Positions 13,710 through 22,662 of a DNA stretch of 32,819 nt are shown piece after piece. The stretch is from positions 1 through 32,819 of the IMG/VR virus record IMGVR_UViG_3300010411_000008; one strand, written 5' to 3'. A program made the translations under genes and the position numbers. Every line of letters begins with the position of its first letter. Position 1 is the first letter of the stretch. Below the pieces are notes generated by a model, which was not told the DNA's origin, ran no database searches, and was given only the letters and a program-made list of their open reading frames with translations. Source of the stretch: a virus.

Positions 13710-14661
13710 GATTCTGTATGGCACACTGACCACATTTGAGAGTGGGGAGGTGCTCTACCAGCCTGATGAGGATCGGAACTCGCTGGCCAAGCATATGGGC
13801 GATGATTTGTTCGTTGGCAAAGAGGCCAAGTTGGTGTGGACAGGGGACCTCAATTTCAGGCACATTATCTGGGCGTTGGCGATGTCGCTCTGTGGCAATA
13901 TTACGCCTACGCAACCCGATGCGGTAAACGAGCCCAATGCCTACCTGTGGACGTTCACACCGGCATTGACGGCAGCGAACACGCCAGATCAGACTGACGG
14001 AATTGACACATTCACGATCGAGTATGGCGACGATGTACAAGCGTATGAGGCTGAGTATTGTTTTGCCACGCGGCTGCAGATCTCGGGCGCGCCCAACGAG
14101 GTGTGCAAATTCACGTTGGACATCACTGCTCGGCAACAGACCGATACTACGTTTACGGCTGGGCTCTCGGCCCAAAGCGTGCAGCGTGCTCCGTTCAACC
14201 TGGCGAAATTTTACATTGACGACTCCGGAGCAAACATCGGCACCACGCAGAAGACCGGGCTGCTGCGGGCGTTCACCTGGACGCTGGATACCAAGTTCAA
14301 AGCGTTCTACACGGCAGATGGCAATCTCTATTTCTCCTCGGTAGTCGAGGATAAGAAAGCTCCGGAGTTGCAGCTCACCTATGCGTGGGGCTCGGACGCC
14401 GACGCAGAGCGCACCAAATACGAGGATCGCATCACAGCATTTGTGCGTATCGCCCTGTACGGGACGGAGGAATTGGACAGTGGACAATCCAATCCCCCAT
14501 ATCTGTACCTGGATCAGGCCATCCGCTATCGCTCTTGGCCAACTCTGGGCGTGCAGGATGGTCGCAGCACGGTGCAGGTGGTGGCCGACGCAGTCTATGA
14601 TGCGACGTGGGGCAAGATGTTCGAGGCGGCAGTGCTGACTTTGAGCGCGTTCCCGTCGTAA
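13633..14661 (+). CDS. Major tail tube protein
   Basis: A 342-residue, strand-rich protein. It begins MAGLKAFRRIQAGLESTPG and continues AVAATEILYG, a start typical of the siphovirus tail tube family, where stacked hexamers form the tail shaft. It has FESGEVLYQPDEDRNSLAKH, then repeated strand elements and a closing aromatic domain. It precedes the tail chaperones and tape measure exactly as in long-tailed phages. The ATG follows CAAGGAGGACGCG. Confidence 0.8.
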   Translation: MAGLKAFRRIQAGLESTPGTAVAATEILYGTLTTFESGEVLYQPDEDRNSLAKHMGDDLFVGKEAKLVWTGDLNFRHIIWALAMSLCGNITPTQPDAVNEPNAYLWTFTPALTAANTPDQTDGIDTFTIEYGDDVQAYEAEYCFATRLQISGAPNEVCKFTLDITARQQTDTTFTAGLSAQSVQRAPFNLAKFYIDDSGANIGTTQKTGLLRAFTWTLDTKFKAFYTADGNLYFSSVVEDKKAPELQLTYAWGSDADAERTKYEDRITAFVRIALYGTEELDSGQSNPPYLYLDQAIRYRSWPTLGVQDGRSTVQVVADAVYDATWGKMFEAAVLTLSAFPS

Positions 14662-14690
14662 AATACAAAATACAAAGGGAGGGAGTAAAC

Positions 14691-15101
14691 ATGAGATTTA
14701 TCACTAAGGCGGATCGGAAAACCATTCATGCCAATTGGTGGGATGATGACGAGCATGTTGTGATCAAACGATTTTCGTATGGAGATCGGCAGCGCCTCGC
14801 CGATGCAGCGATAAGGATCGGCATAGCGGGGCCAGGGCAAGCAACGATCAATGAAGTTCAGGTGGGCCAGATGAATCTGGTCATCCTGGAATTGGGCATT
14901 CACTCATGGACGCTGAAGCGAGAGGATGGCAAGATAGCACCGCTGACGCGGAAAATGATCGAGGCGCTGCGGGAGGAAGACGCCGAATTTATCTTGGCGG
15001 AGATCAACGCGTTGAATCGCAGGAGGACTGCCGAAGAGCAGAGTAACTTTCGAGGAGATGGTGGAGATAGCTCTGCGGATGGGGAGCCCGCTGCCGCCTG
15101 A
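14691..15101 (+). CDS. Tail assembly chaperone, gpG-like
   Basis: A 136-residue protein between tail tube and tape measure, starting MRFITKADRKTIHANWWDDD. It is helical with an acidic/polar C-terminus. Position and size match tail assembly chaperones, which wrap the tape measure protein during tail building. The ATG at 14691 follows GGGAGGGAGTAAAC; the open frame from 14607 is upstream of any ribosome site. The next gene overlaps it by 44 bases in another frame, as expected for a G/GT pair. Confidence 0.7.
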   Translation: MRFITKADRKTIHANWWDDDEHVVIKRFSYGDRQRLADAAIRIGIAGPGQATINEVQVGQMNLVILELGIHSWTLKREDGKIAPLTRKMIEALREEDAEFILAEINALNRRRTAEEQSNFRGDGGDSSADGEPAAA

Positions 15102-15264
15102 GCTCACGGACATCATTATCTGCAAGGAAATGGGGTGGTCCTGGCAGGAGCTGATGGACACACCTGCGGATGTGGTGGATGATGTCCGAGTCTGGTTGGC
15201 AAAGCGGGCACTGATTGCTGAAGAGCAGCGACAGTTGGCGGAAGCGCGGAGACGGGGGGAATAG
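15058..15264 (+). CDS. Second tail chaperone frame (gpT-like), possible frameshift product
   Basis: A 68-residue stretch beginning MVEIALRMGSPLPPELTDII then ICKEMGWSWQELMDTPADVV, the conserved core of the second tail chaperone segment in many siphophages. It lies in the +1 frame of the gpG-like gene and is open from 15016. In lambda-like phages such a frame is reached by programmed slippage. Two adjacent AGG arginine codons lie at 15021-15026 in the first frame, but no classic slippery heptamer is obvious. Independent starts at 15058, 15061 (GTG) or 15079 are possible but poorly spaced from a ribosome site. Confidence 0.62.
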   Translation: MVEIALRMGSPLPPELTDIIICKEMGWSWQELMDTPADVVDDVRVWLAKRALIAEEQRQLAEARRRGE

Positions 15265-15294
15265 GGAGGGAGATTATGATATAAGAGGCGGGGA

Positions 15295-17109
15295 ATGGCA
15301 ACAAGCCAGGCAGCGCTGGAAATTATCCTGCGGGCCCGGGATGAGGCTACAAAAATCCTAGAGAACACTGGCGGGGCATTGTCTACGCTGGGAGGAATCG
15401 CCGGGAGCATTGCTACCGGCGGTTTGGCGTTGGCAGCCGGAGCCATTGCCGGTCTAGGGACCGCTGCAGTAGGGGCCGCGGCGGGCATCGCTGATCTGGC
15501 CCTCCAGGCCGCGCCGCTGGAGGGCATTGGGGATGCATTTGAAACTATGTCATCCAGGGTAGGATTATCCCTGGATGAGATGCGCAATGCGGCGAAGGAA
15601 ACGATTCCCGATTTCGAGCTGATGCGCATGGCCAACGTGGCCCTGACCGGCGCGGGAGACGATCTGGCAGCGGCATTCGGCGATAAATTGCCGCAGCTAC
15701 TGGAGATCGCGAGAGCCACGGCCAAATCTACTGGCCAAGACGTGGGCTTCATGTTTGAGTCGCTGGTGACCGGCATCAAGCGTACCAGCCCCATGCTCAT
15801 TGACAACACCGGGTTACAGCTCCGACTGGCTGAGGCGAACCAGACGCTGGCTGATCAACTGGGTAAATCGGTCGAGGACCTGACAGCAGAAGAACAACAG
15901 ATTGCACTGCTCAATGCCACGCTGGAAGCCGGGCAGAAAATGGTGGATGAATTCGGCAGCGAGCAGCTCTCTGCTGCCGAGAATGTAGCCCGGCTGAAAA
16001 CGCAGATTCAGAACACCAAGGACCAGATCGGCGTGGCCTTCTTGCCAGCGCTTAATGCCGTCCTCCAGCCGCTGGGCGACCTGGCGGCCACGTACGGGCC
16101 GCAGGTGGTCGAATGGGCAGAGCAGGCTGGGCAATGGCTGGGGGAGAATCTCCCTGTGGCCATCGCCTGGCTGCAGGAAAAATGGACGGAGCTGTGGCCC
16201 CAGGTGCAGGAAGGATTGAGCACGGCCTGGGCTATTGCTGAGCCCATTCTGTCCACCCTGGCTTCGTGGTTCTCCACGGAGGGGCCCGAGGCTGTTTCCA
16301 CATACCAGTCGCTATTTCAGGAGAAATTCGGCTGGATCATCGAATGGTTCCAAGAGAACTGGCCACTGATCCAAGAAACGGCCCAGGTGGTGATGGATGC
16401 CATCCACCAGGTCGTGGGCACGGTATTGGGACTCATCTCTGCCTTCTGGCAGGAGCATGGCGACCGGATCATGGCTATTGTCCGGTCGGTGTGGAACATC
16501 ATCTGGACTATTTTCGATACATACCTCAAGAACATCTTCGACGCGGTCAAGGTGGTGATGCAACTCATCACTGGTGATTGGGAGGGGGCCCACCAAACGC
16601 TGCAGAATATGACTGATCGGGTCTGGGGCATGATTCGGACGATAGTGGAGAATACAATCAATGGCATCCGCGATTGGATCAGAGGATTTGATCTGCGGGA
16701 GGTGGGTCGCCAGTTGCTGGAGAGTCTCAAGCAGGGCGTCCTCGACGCAGCGCGGGGGCTGATAGATGCGGTGCGCAATGCAGTCGGTGACGCACTGCGG
16801 GCAGCGCGAGAGACATTGGGCATCGGCTCGCCCTCCAGGGCATTCGTGGAGATGGGGCAGTATATGATGCAGGGATTACAGATGGGGCTGGAACAATTCG
16901 GCGATCTGCCTCGCCAGGCCCTGGATGTGCAGATGCGGCACTTGATTGAACCGCCAACGCTTGCTCCGGCTTATGCTGGTGTTGGCACTGGAACCTATCA
17001 CATCACTATCAACGTCGGCTCAGTGCGGTCCGACGAGGATATTGAGGAGATCAGAGCAACGATGGAACGGATCATGCTGCTTCGAGGAGTGAGATCATTC
17101 GAGGTGTAG
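15295..17109 (+). CDS. Tail tape measure protein
   Basis: A 604-residue, mainly helical protein that sets tail length. It starts with SQAALEIILRARDEATKILE, a typical tape measure opening, then has a hydrophobic Ala/Gly-rich stretch near residues 27-68, long amphipathic helices and repeated Trp-rich helices (WLQEKWTELWPQVQE) in the middle, and the late LGIGSPSRAFVEMGQYMMQGL motif found near the end of many tape measures. The ATG at 15295 follows AGAGGCGGGGA. At about 0.15 nm per residue it predicts a tail of roughly 90 nm, short for a siphovirus. Confidence 0.88.
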   Translation: MATSQAALEIILRARDEATKILENTGGALSTLGGIAGSIATGGLALAAGAIAGLGTAAVGAAAGIADLALQAAPLEGIGDAFETMSSRVGLSLDEMRNAAKETIPDFELMRMANVALTGAGDDLAAAFGDKLPQLLEIARATAKSTGQDVGFMFESLVTGIKRTSPMLIDNTGLQLRLAEANQTLADQLGKSVEDLTAEEQQIALLNATLEAGQKMVDEFGSEQLSAAENVARLKTQIQNTKDQIGVAFLPALNAVLQPLGDLAATYGPQVVEWAEQAGQWLGENLPVAIAWLQEKWTELWPQVQEGLSTAWAIAEPILSTLASWFSTEGPEAVSTYQSLFQEKFGWIIEWFQENWPLIQETAQVVMDAIHQVVGTVLGLISAFWQEHGDRIMAIVRSVWNIIWTIFDTYLKNIFDAVKVVMQLITGDWEGAHQTLQNMTDRVWGMIRTIVENTINGIRDWIRGFDLREVGRQLLESLKQGVLDAARGLIDAVRNAVGDALRAARETLGIGSPSRAFVEMGQYMMQGLQMGLEQFGDLPRQALDVQMRHLIEPPTLAPAYAGVGTGTYHITINVGSVRSDEDIEEIRATMERIMLLRGVRSFEV

Positions 17110-17110
17110 A

Positions 17111-20100
17111 ATGGCGCTGACAATCACTGTAGGCGGCAATGACATAACGACGTATGTGGACTGTAGATCCATAGTGATCGAGGAGGTGGGCACGGAGCTG
17201 GTGGCCACCTGCTCGTTCAATGTGCGGGATCATACCGGGACGGTTTCCATCGCTACGAAGGATGCTGTGACGATCACCGACGACGGCACTACGCTATTTG
17301 CTGGCGAAGTAGCCGAGGTGATGATGGGGCAGGAGGGCGTGGCCAAGACGTGGTCGGTGCGCTGCCAGGACAACAACATTCTCTTGGACGAGCGGGTAGT
17401 CGCCTCGGAGAGCTATAGCGCAGGGCAGGCGGACAGCGCTATCATCAATGATCTGTTCACCAAGCACCGTAGCGACATCAACTCCACCACGTACGTGGCC
17501 ACGATTGATGCTTCGATGGAGGCTGTGGCTTTTGAGGCACTGACCCTGCGTGAGTGCATGGATGACATCTGCCGCCGCACCGGCGGCAGGTACTATGTGG
17601 ATTACGATAAGAATCTGCATTACTTCACTACCGAGAACAACCCCGCTGGTTTTTCCCTCTCTACATCGCCAGACTATTCCACCTCGTTCCCCTTTGGCGG
17701 CTTCAAAAAGGTCGAATCGGTCACTCGCCTGGCCAATAAAATCTATGTGCTGGGCAAGGAAGTTTCGGGCTGGGTGCAAGATGATGATTCGATCACGGCT
17801 TACGGCGAGCGGCACGCTGTGAGCCGCGATCGGCGGATCACCACATCGCAGGGCGTGACTAACCGGGGCAACGCAATCCTGGATCGCTACGATTTACCCA
17901 GGGAGTCGTATGAGCTTCACTGTTGGCAGGATGGTCTGCGCGCTGGCATGTCAGTCCAGGTGATCAACGAGACCTGGGGGATTAATTCCACCTTCTTCAT
18001 CCGCAAACTGCGGATGGAGGTCATCGATACGGCGGGCGAACAGCGGCGTTATACATTGCAGCTCAACGATGAAGCGCCGGATCCAGCGAAAATCGCCCGA
18101 GCTCGGGACCTGCAGGTGGCCACGCTGGAGCAGGCAGTTGTGGAGGTCTATGATACAACATTCGACACTGACGCCCCGGCCACTCCGGCGTTCGAGGTTG
18201 GCAATCTGACCTCTGGTGTGACCGAGGACGCTGATGGTCACCAGATCGTGTGGGTACAGGCCACCTGGGGGTTGGTCTCTGATTCAGATCTGGACCACTA
18301 TCAGATTCAAATCTCCACCTCGAGCGATTTCAGCGGCTATGCCATTACACGCAATCATCCGGCAGGTGGGGACCGGATAGAGAGGTTCGAGGGGGTCCTA
18401 GGGAACACGGTCTATTACATCCGCGTTCGAGCGGTGGACTGGGTTGGAAACGAATCCTCCTGGGCGGGACCCCTCAGTATCACCACTGCCAAAGACACCA
18501 CAGCTCCAGCCCAGGTGACCGGACTGAATGCGGCGGCCAGCCGCACTCTTATCGGCCTGAATTGGACTGCCAATTCTGAAGCGGACTTGGCCCACTATGA
18601 GATCCAGCGGCACAAGGAGGGAGAGTCTTTTGCTACCATTGCTTATGCGAAACTAAACTTCTACATCGACCAGGATTTCACTGACAGCGAGATCGCCAAC
18701 GGTGACACATTCTACTACCGTGTGCGAGCCATAGATACCTCAGGCAACGAAGGTACCTGGTCGGCTGAGGTGAGTGCGACCCTGACGCAGATCGGCACTG
18801 ACCACATCGCCGCGGCATCCATCACTACAGCACTCCTAGCCGCTGGGGCGGTGACCGCAGAGAAGATTTCAGTGTCACAACTATCGGCTATCTCTGCCGA
18901 CCTGGGGAACATCGCCGCTGGGGCGGTGACCGGGGCCACAATCCGTACTGCAGCCTCAGGGGCACGGGTTCAGCTGGATTCTACTGAAGGGATCCGCTGC
19001 TTTAATTCTAGCGGGATCATGACCTTCCAGGTCAACGTCGACGGTTCCGGGCAGATCGGAGCTTCTGATGGGGATGTCCCGCCGTTGACTTGGAATGCTG
19101 ATGGGCAATTCAACAAGATCCAGGCCAACCAATTAGAGATTGGCCAATCCTTCTTCACTTCTGCTGATGGTCTTCTGCTTCTAGACATGCAGAAGATCAT
19201 CAAAGAGGGGTCAACCAACTACGTCATTGGCTCTCGTGGACAGAGAGCCAGGTTGTCAGGAGCGCTGCATGTGGAGCAGGGCCGCTGGGTGGGAAGGCAA
19301 GGGATAGTCATCGAGGTGGCAACGACCAACCTGATCTCCAATCCATCCTTCGAGGTAGATACCACGGGCTGGACACTGAATCAGGGAGGCTCGGGTGGGG
19401 CAATCGCCCAGGATACTTCGGTGTCCAGATACGGCGTCGCCAGCTTGCGGGTAGACAAAGGCACATCTTGGACACAAGCCTACTCTGGAACTGTCACGGT
19501 GGGCGATGGAGAGACGATTACGGCCAGTGCTTGGGTGTATCTGGACGAGATACCAGCAACCAACACTGTCAGTATCAATATCCGTGACATAACCAATGCA
19601 ACAACTAGGGCCAGCGCCTACACAAACCAAGCAGGATGGGCCAGGCTGAGTTGTACATGGAAGAATGACACTGGGTCGAGTGTTAGTGTACGGGTTCAGC
19701 TTGTGATGAACACCGCTGCTACGAATAGCTCCGCATGGTTTGACGGCGTTCAGCTGGAAAAGAAGGCTTATGCCACTTCCTACTGTGATGGTAGCCTGGG
19801 GGATGGCTACTCTTGGAGTGGGACAGCCCATGCCAGTACCAGTACCAGGACGGTGACCGTTCTCACTGTCCCCGCATCAGGCAACCTCAACGTGCTGTCC
19901 TCACAGGCTGGCACGATCGCAATCCGTTTCCGGCTTCCCTATGCCAGTGGGGAGGCTTGGACCCAATGGGGACGGCTGTTTGATTACGGCAACTACACGT
20001 ATCCCATCACCCAGGACATGTTTGCCTGTTATTTTGACGAGGATGGTGACACCATCAAAGTGGAAATTCGGAGGGCCAGTGATAGTAGCAATAAGAACAC

Positions 20101-21043
20101 GGGCTGGCGGACGGTATCCTACGAGGAAGGGGAAGAAATCCTGCTTGTCGTAGCATATGATTCCACATCACTGGAACTGTACTGGAACGATACGGAGATT
20201 GGCAGCATAACCAGTCCCAATCTGTTCTCCACTTACAACTTCAATGAGTTCCACATCGGAGCGGCAGATGCCAGTGGTAACAACATGTCCAACATGATTT
20301 GCAGCGAATTCGCTACCTTCAACCGCAAGCTCTCTGCGGCGGAAGTGGCTCAGCTCTACAACCTCCAAAGGCCACTGGTGGACATGGGGGCCACAGACAA
20401 ACCAGGCATCTACATCCTGGATGGACAGTTCCGACTCCTGAGCAGCCAGACAGGGAACCGAATTGAGATAACGCCAGAAGGATTCAAAACCATTGATAGT
20501 GATGATGAAGAATGCGCTGTTCACAATCAGGATGGATTCTACATTGTTGATTCTGAATCGTATGAGGACATTCGGTCATACAAGTTTGTGAATAGCTCTG
20601 GTACCTTGCTATCTCGGTTGGCCGGGGCTCTAGATGCAACAGACAACTATGTGATGCTCCGGGCGGAAAGCATTGCCTCTCGTGCCTCACACAACATGCT
20701 GGAGGCATTGGCACCTGCCGGCCAGCAGGGCCGGGTACGCCTGTACGCTGGTTCAGGGACATCATACGGATACTTTGACCTGAGTATCAACAGTTCTGGG
20801 GGAGGGACGAACTACGCAATGCTGGTCGGCCCAGGACTCAGGATTTCAAAGAGTCTGTATGTTGGAGGAGTCGGGACTGAGGCCGACGACGATGATATAT
20901 GGTGTGATGGTGAGATTAGTACTGATGGGGGCAGTACTAAGTGGAAATTGGGAGGGTACTCTGCAAGAGCTGTTACAACTACGGGCTACGTGTCTGTGTG
21001 GATTAACGGGGTCCAACACAAACTGGTATGTAAGAGAATGTAG
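17111..21043 (+). CDS. Multidomain tail-tip / receptor-binding protein
   Basis: A 1310-residue protein. Residues 1-340 look like a baseplate hub/tail-associated domain (TITVGGNDITTYVDCRSIVI, HSP-like strands). Two fibronectin type III-like domains follow at about 350-456 and 457-560, each ending in RVRAVDWVGNESSW or RVRAIDTSGNEGTW. Residues 560-700 contain the TDHIAAASITTALLAAGAVT and ISADLG repeats of central tail-tip proteins. A carbohydrate-binding-like domain starts near 739 with NLISNPSFEVDTTGW, a LamG/concanavalin-type domain spans about 920-1090, and a C-terminal strand-rich region ends the chain. It is the likely host-surface recognition protein. The start lies one base after the tape measure stop. 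Confidence 0.83.
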   Translation: MALTITVGGNDITTYVDCRSIVIEEVGTELVATCSFNVRDHTGTVSIATKDAVTITDDGTTLFAGEVAEVMMGQEGVAKTWSVRCQDNNILLDERVVASESYSAGQADSAIINDLFTKHRSDINSTTYVATIDASMEAVAFEALTLRECMDDICRRTGGRYYVDYDKNLHYFTTENNPAGFSLSTSPDYSTSFPFGGFKKVESVTRLANKIYVLGKEVSGWVQDDDSITAYGERHAVSRDRRITTSQGVTNRGNAILDRYDLPRESYELHCWQDGLRAGMSVQVINETWGINSTFFIRKLRMEVIDTAGEQRRYTLQLNDEAPDPAKIARARDLQVATLEQAVVEVYDTTFDTDAPATPAFEVGNLTSGVTEDADGHQIVWVQATWGLVSDSDLDHYQIQISTSSDFSGYAITRNHPAGGDRIERFEGVLGNTVYYIRVRAVDWVGNESSWAGPLSITTAKDTTAPAQVTGLNAAASRTLIGLNWTANSEADLAHYEIQRHKEGESFATIAYAKLNFYIDQDFTDSEIANGDTFYYRVRAIDTSGNEGTWSAEVSATLTQIGTDHIAAASITTALLAAGAVTAEKISVSQLSAISADLGNIAAGAVTGATIRTAASGARVQLDSTEGIRCFNSSGIMTFQVNVDGSGQIGASDGDVPPLTWNADGQFNKIQANQLEIGQSFFTSADGLLLLDMQKIIKEGSTNYVIGSRGQRARLSGALHVEQGRWVGRQGIVIEVATTNLISNPSFEVDTTGWTLNQGGSGGAIAQDTSVSRYGVASLRVDKGTSWTQAYSGTVTVGDGETITASAWVYLDEIPATNTVSINIRDITNATTRASAYTNQAGWARLSCTWKNDTGSSVSVRVQLVMNTAATNSSAWFDGVQLEKKAYATSYCDGSLGDGYSWSGTAHASTSTRTVTVLTVPASGNLNVLSSQAGTIAIRFRLPYASGEAWTQWGRLFDYGNYTYPITQDMFACYFDEDGDTIKVEIRRASDSSNKNTGWRTVSYEEGEEILLVVAYDSTSLELYWNDTEIGSITSPNLFSTYNFNEFHIGAADASGNNMSNMICSEFATFNRKLSAAEVAQLYNLQRPLVDMGATDKPGIYILDGQFRLLSSQTGNRIEITPEGFKTIDSDDEECAVHNQDGFYIVDSESYEDIRSYKFVNSSGTLLSRLAGALDATDNYVMLRAESIASRASHNMLEALAPAGQQGRVRLYAGSGTSYGYFDLSINSSGGGTNYAMLVGPGLRISKSLYVGGVGTEADDDDIWCDGEISTDGGSTKWKLGGYSARAVTTTGYVSVWINGVQHKLVCKRM

Positions 21044-21057
21044 GAGGAGTAGAAACT

Positions 21058-21228
21058 ATGGCCATAACTCAACAAGAGCTAAATGCGCTCATTCAAATTT
21101 GTAACCGTATCCCACTTTCACAGGCTGAAGCGTTGTGGCTGCAATCACTGTTAAATCGGCTACAAGATACAATTGTTGCTGAGCAAACACAGAAGGCGGC
21201 AACACAGCAGGAACAGGATGCAGAATGA
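21058..21228 (+). CDS. 56-residue helical protein after the tail tip
   Basis: A short gene encoding MAITQQELNALIQICNRIPL followed by SQAEALWLQSLLNRLQDTIV and a Gln-rich end. The ATG at 21058 follows a strong TAGGAGGAGTAGAAACT, and the stop at 21226 overlaps the next start (ATGATGAA). Two amphipathic helices with Trp; no family recognised. Good ribosome site and tight coupling argue that it is real. It may be a small tail-fibre chaperone, which is a guess. Confidence 0.6.
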   Translation: MAITQQELNALIQICNRIPLSQAEALWLQSLLNRLQDTIVAEQTQKAATQQEQDAE

Positions 21229-21836
21229 TGAATGAGTTTTTGGAGTTCATGATTCAGGCTGATGAAACACCTGCTACTATGGAGATGAATGCGGCTGATG
21301 CCATAGCAGCTATCCGGGAAGCCTACAGTGAGGAACTGGACAGGATGCTCACTGAGTTTGAATCACTCCTGGCCAGGCGGCAGGTGGGACAGAAAATCAC
21401 AGTAAGCAGGGTCTTCAACCTGCATCACGATATGTATGGTCCGTACCTAATGCGGGTTGTCGTCACATTGCGAGAGGAGTTACCTTCGGAGGAGCCGTTG
21501 CCCTCTGCGCCAGATTTCACTGGGCATCTGGAGTGGATGGCAGAGATCAGTTTTCAGGGGGGATATGCATTCTGGCGAGCACCTGGCTGGATTTATATAC
21601 TCTATGACGATCACACGTGGGAAAAAATCAAGGATGAGAGTCCCGCCGACGTTGCTGGGTTCGAGTGGATGCTCGTTGGTGAGCGCAGTAAGCGGCTGGG
21701 TATTGTGAACGAGCCGGAGACGCATGGAGATACTGGCTTTGTGGAAGAGCACAGTATCACCTGGCTACAGTCACATCGAGATCAGCGTGTATTTGCGCTG
21801 GACTCGAGCGGGATATGGAAGCAGATGGAGACATGA
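21225..21836 (+). CDS. Unknown protein of the tail-distal region
   Basis: A 203-residue protein. The N-terminal third is helical and acidic; the rest is strand-rich with many aromatics (HLEWMAEISFQGGYAFWRAP, GWIYILYDDHTWEKI). The C-terminal half ends VFALDSSGIWKQMET, a pattern like phage tail proteins that carry short W/G repeats. No lysozyme, amidase or peptidase motif is visible. The ATG overlaps the preceding stop. Fibre-associated or host-takeover roles are both possible. Confidence 0.6.
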   Translation: MMNEFLEFMIQADETPATMEMNAADAIAAIREAYSEELDRMLTEFESLLARRQVGQKITVSRVFNLHHDMYGPYLMRVVVTLREELPSEEPLPSAPDFTGHLEWMAEISFQGGYAFWRAPGWIYILYDDHTWEKIKDESPADVAGFEWMLVGERSKRLGIVNEPETHGDTGFVEEHSITWLQSHRDQRVFALDSSGIWKQMET

Positions 21837-21839
21837 TGA

Positions 21840-22307
21840 GTGGACTTCGCGGAGTTGTGGGCCCAATACGGCCCGGCAGTAGCATTGATAGCGGTGCTAG
21901 TCGTCCCGTTCGCCGGGAAGCTGTGGGACTATATTCTCAAGCTCCTAGAGACGCGGCAAGTACATCTGGCTCATCGTGATCAGGCCAAGCTCAAGACAGA
22001 ACAGGAGTGGAGTCAGCACTGGGTCCTGGAGCTCAAAGATCTGATTAAAGATTACCGGGACCAAAGGGATGTAGCACTGCGGCAGGCTGAGCAGGCTAAG
22101 GCAGAGCGGGGGGAATTGTATCAGGTGTTGCAACAGCGGACAGACTACATGATGGAGCAATACATAGAGATTGTGAAACAACGCGAAAGACAGGATGCGA
22201 TTCTGATCGAGGCGCTGCGCGATGTGTCAGAAACTTTGCGCAGTTTAGTGGATCGCATAGAGCGGTGGGAAGCTCAAAATAAGAGGACGCACGATGAGCA
22301 TTACTGA
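21840..22307 (+). CDS. Membrane-anchored coiled-coil protein, holin/XhlA-like candidate
   Basis: A 155-residue protein with one N-terminal membrane helix (about residues 9-30, YGPAVALIAVLVVPFAGKLW) and a long coiled coil (60-140, rich in K, E, Q). The layout resembles lysis-associated XhlA/holin-like phage proteins at the end of late operons, or spanin-like anchors. No endolysin gene sits next to it, so lysis is only inferred from architecture and position. The GTG at 21840 begins just after the TGA of the previous gene. Confidence 0.55.
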   Translation: MDFAELWAQYGPAVALIAVLVVPFAGKLWDYILKLLETRQVHLAHRDQAKLKTEQEWSQHWVLELKDLIKDYRDQRDVALRQAEQAKAERGELYQVLQQRTDYMMEQYIEIVKQRERQDAILIEALRDVSETLRSLVDRIERWEAQNKRTHDEHY

Positions 22308-22662
22308 TGATTCGTTCCAAGTCTATAGGGAGCTGAATAGGCTGTTGCCATTTGTCTGCCAGCTATTGACGGATTTGGAACGGAATATTCAAAGTCAAAG
22401 ACTGATACACCATGAGCTGAAGAAGGGCCTGCAGGATGCGGTGCCAGCTTTGCATCACATCCGGCAGGCCCTGTTGGAGGCGGAGGATTGGGAGCTGTAT
22501 GTATTGATGCACACAGCTTGGGTACGGGTTCATAACATTGTGAGTTGGTTGGAGCGAACCATCTCTGGAGCGCAGCTCGAGCACGATGCGTTGGTTGAAG
22601 ATGTTCAGGCGTTGCATCTCGCTCTGGAACAGGCCAGGGAGATGCTGTTACAAAGAGAGTAA
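22294..22662 (+). CDS. Helical protein ending the late operon
   Basis: A 122-residue, almost entirely helical protein (MSITDDSFQVYRELNRLLPF to the ALEQAREMLLQRE end). No family recognised. The ATG follows AAGAGGACGCACG and overlaps the previous gene by 14 bases. Its last 15 bases overlap the 3' end of the convergent recombinase gene, leaving no room for a conventional terminator, so late and switch transcripts may interfere. Confidence 0.58.
   Translation: MSITDDSFQVYRELNRLLPFVCQLLTDLERNIQSQRLIHHELKKGLQDAVPALHHIRQALLEAEDWELYVLMHTAWVRVHNIVSWLERTISGAQLEHDALVEDVQALHLALEQAREMLLQRE

Noticed and set aside
14904-15809. 301-codon minus-strand frame
   Set aside because: Opposite the chaperone and tape measure genes, Ser/Ala-rich and lacking features of a real protein.
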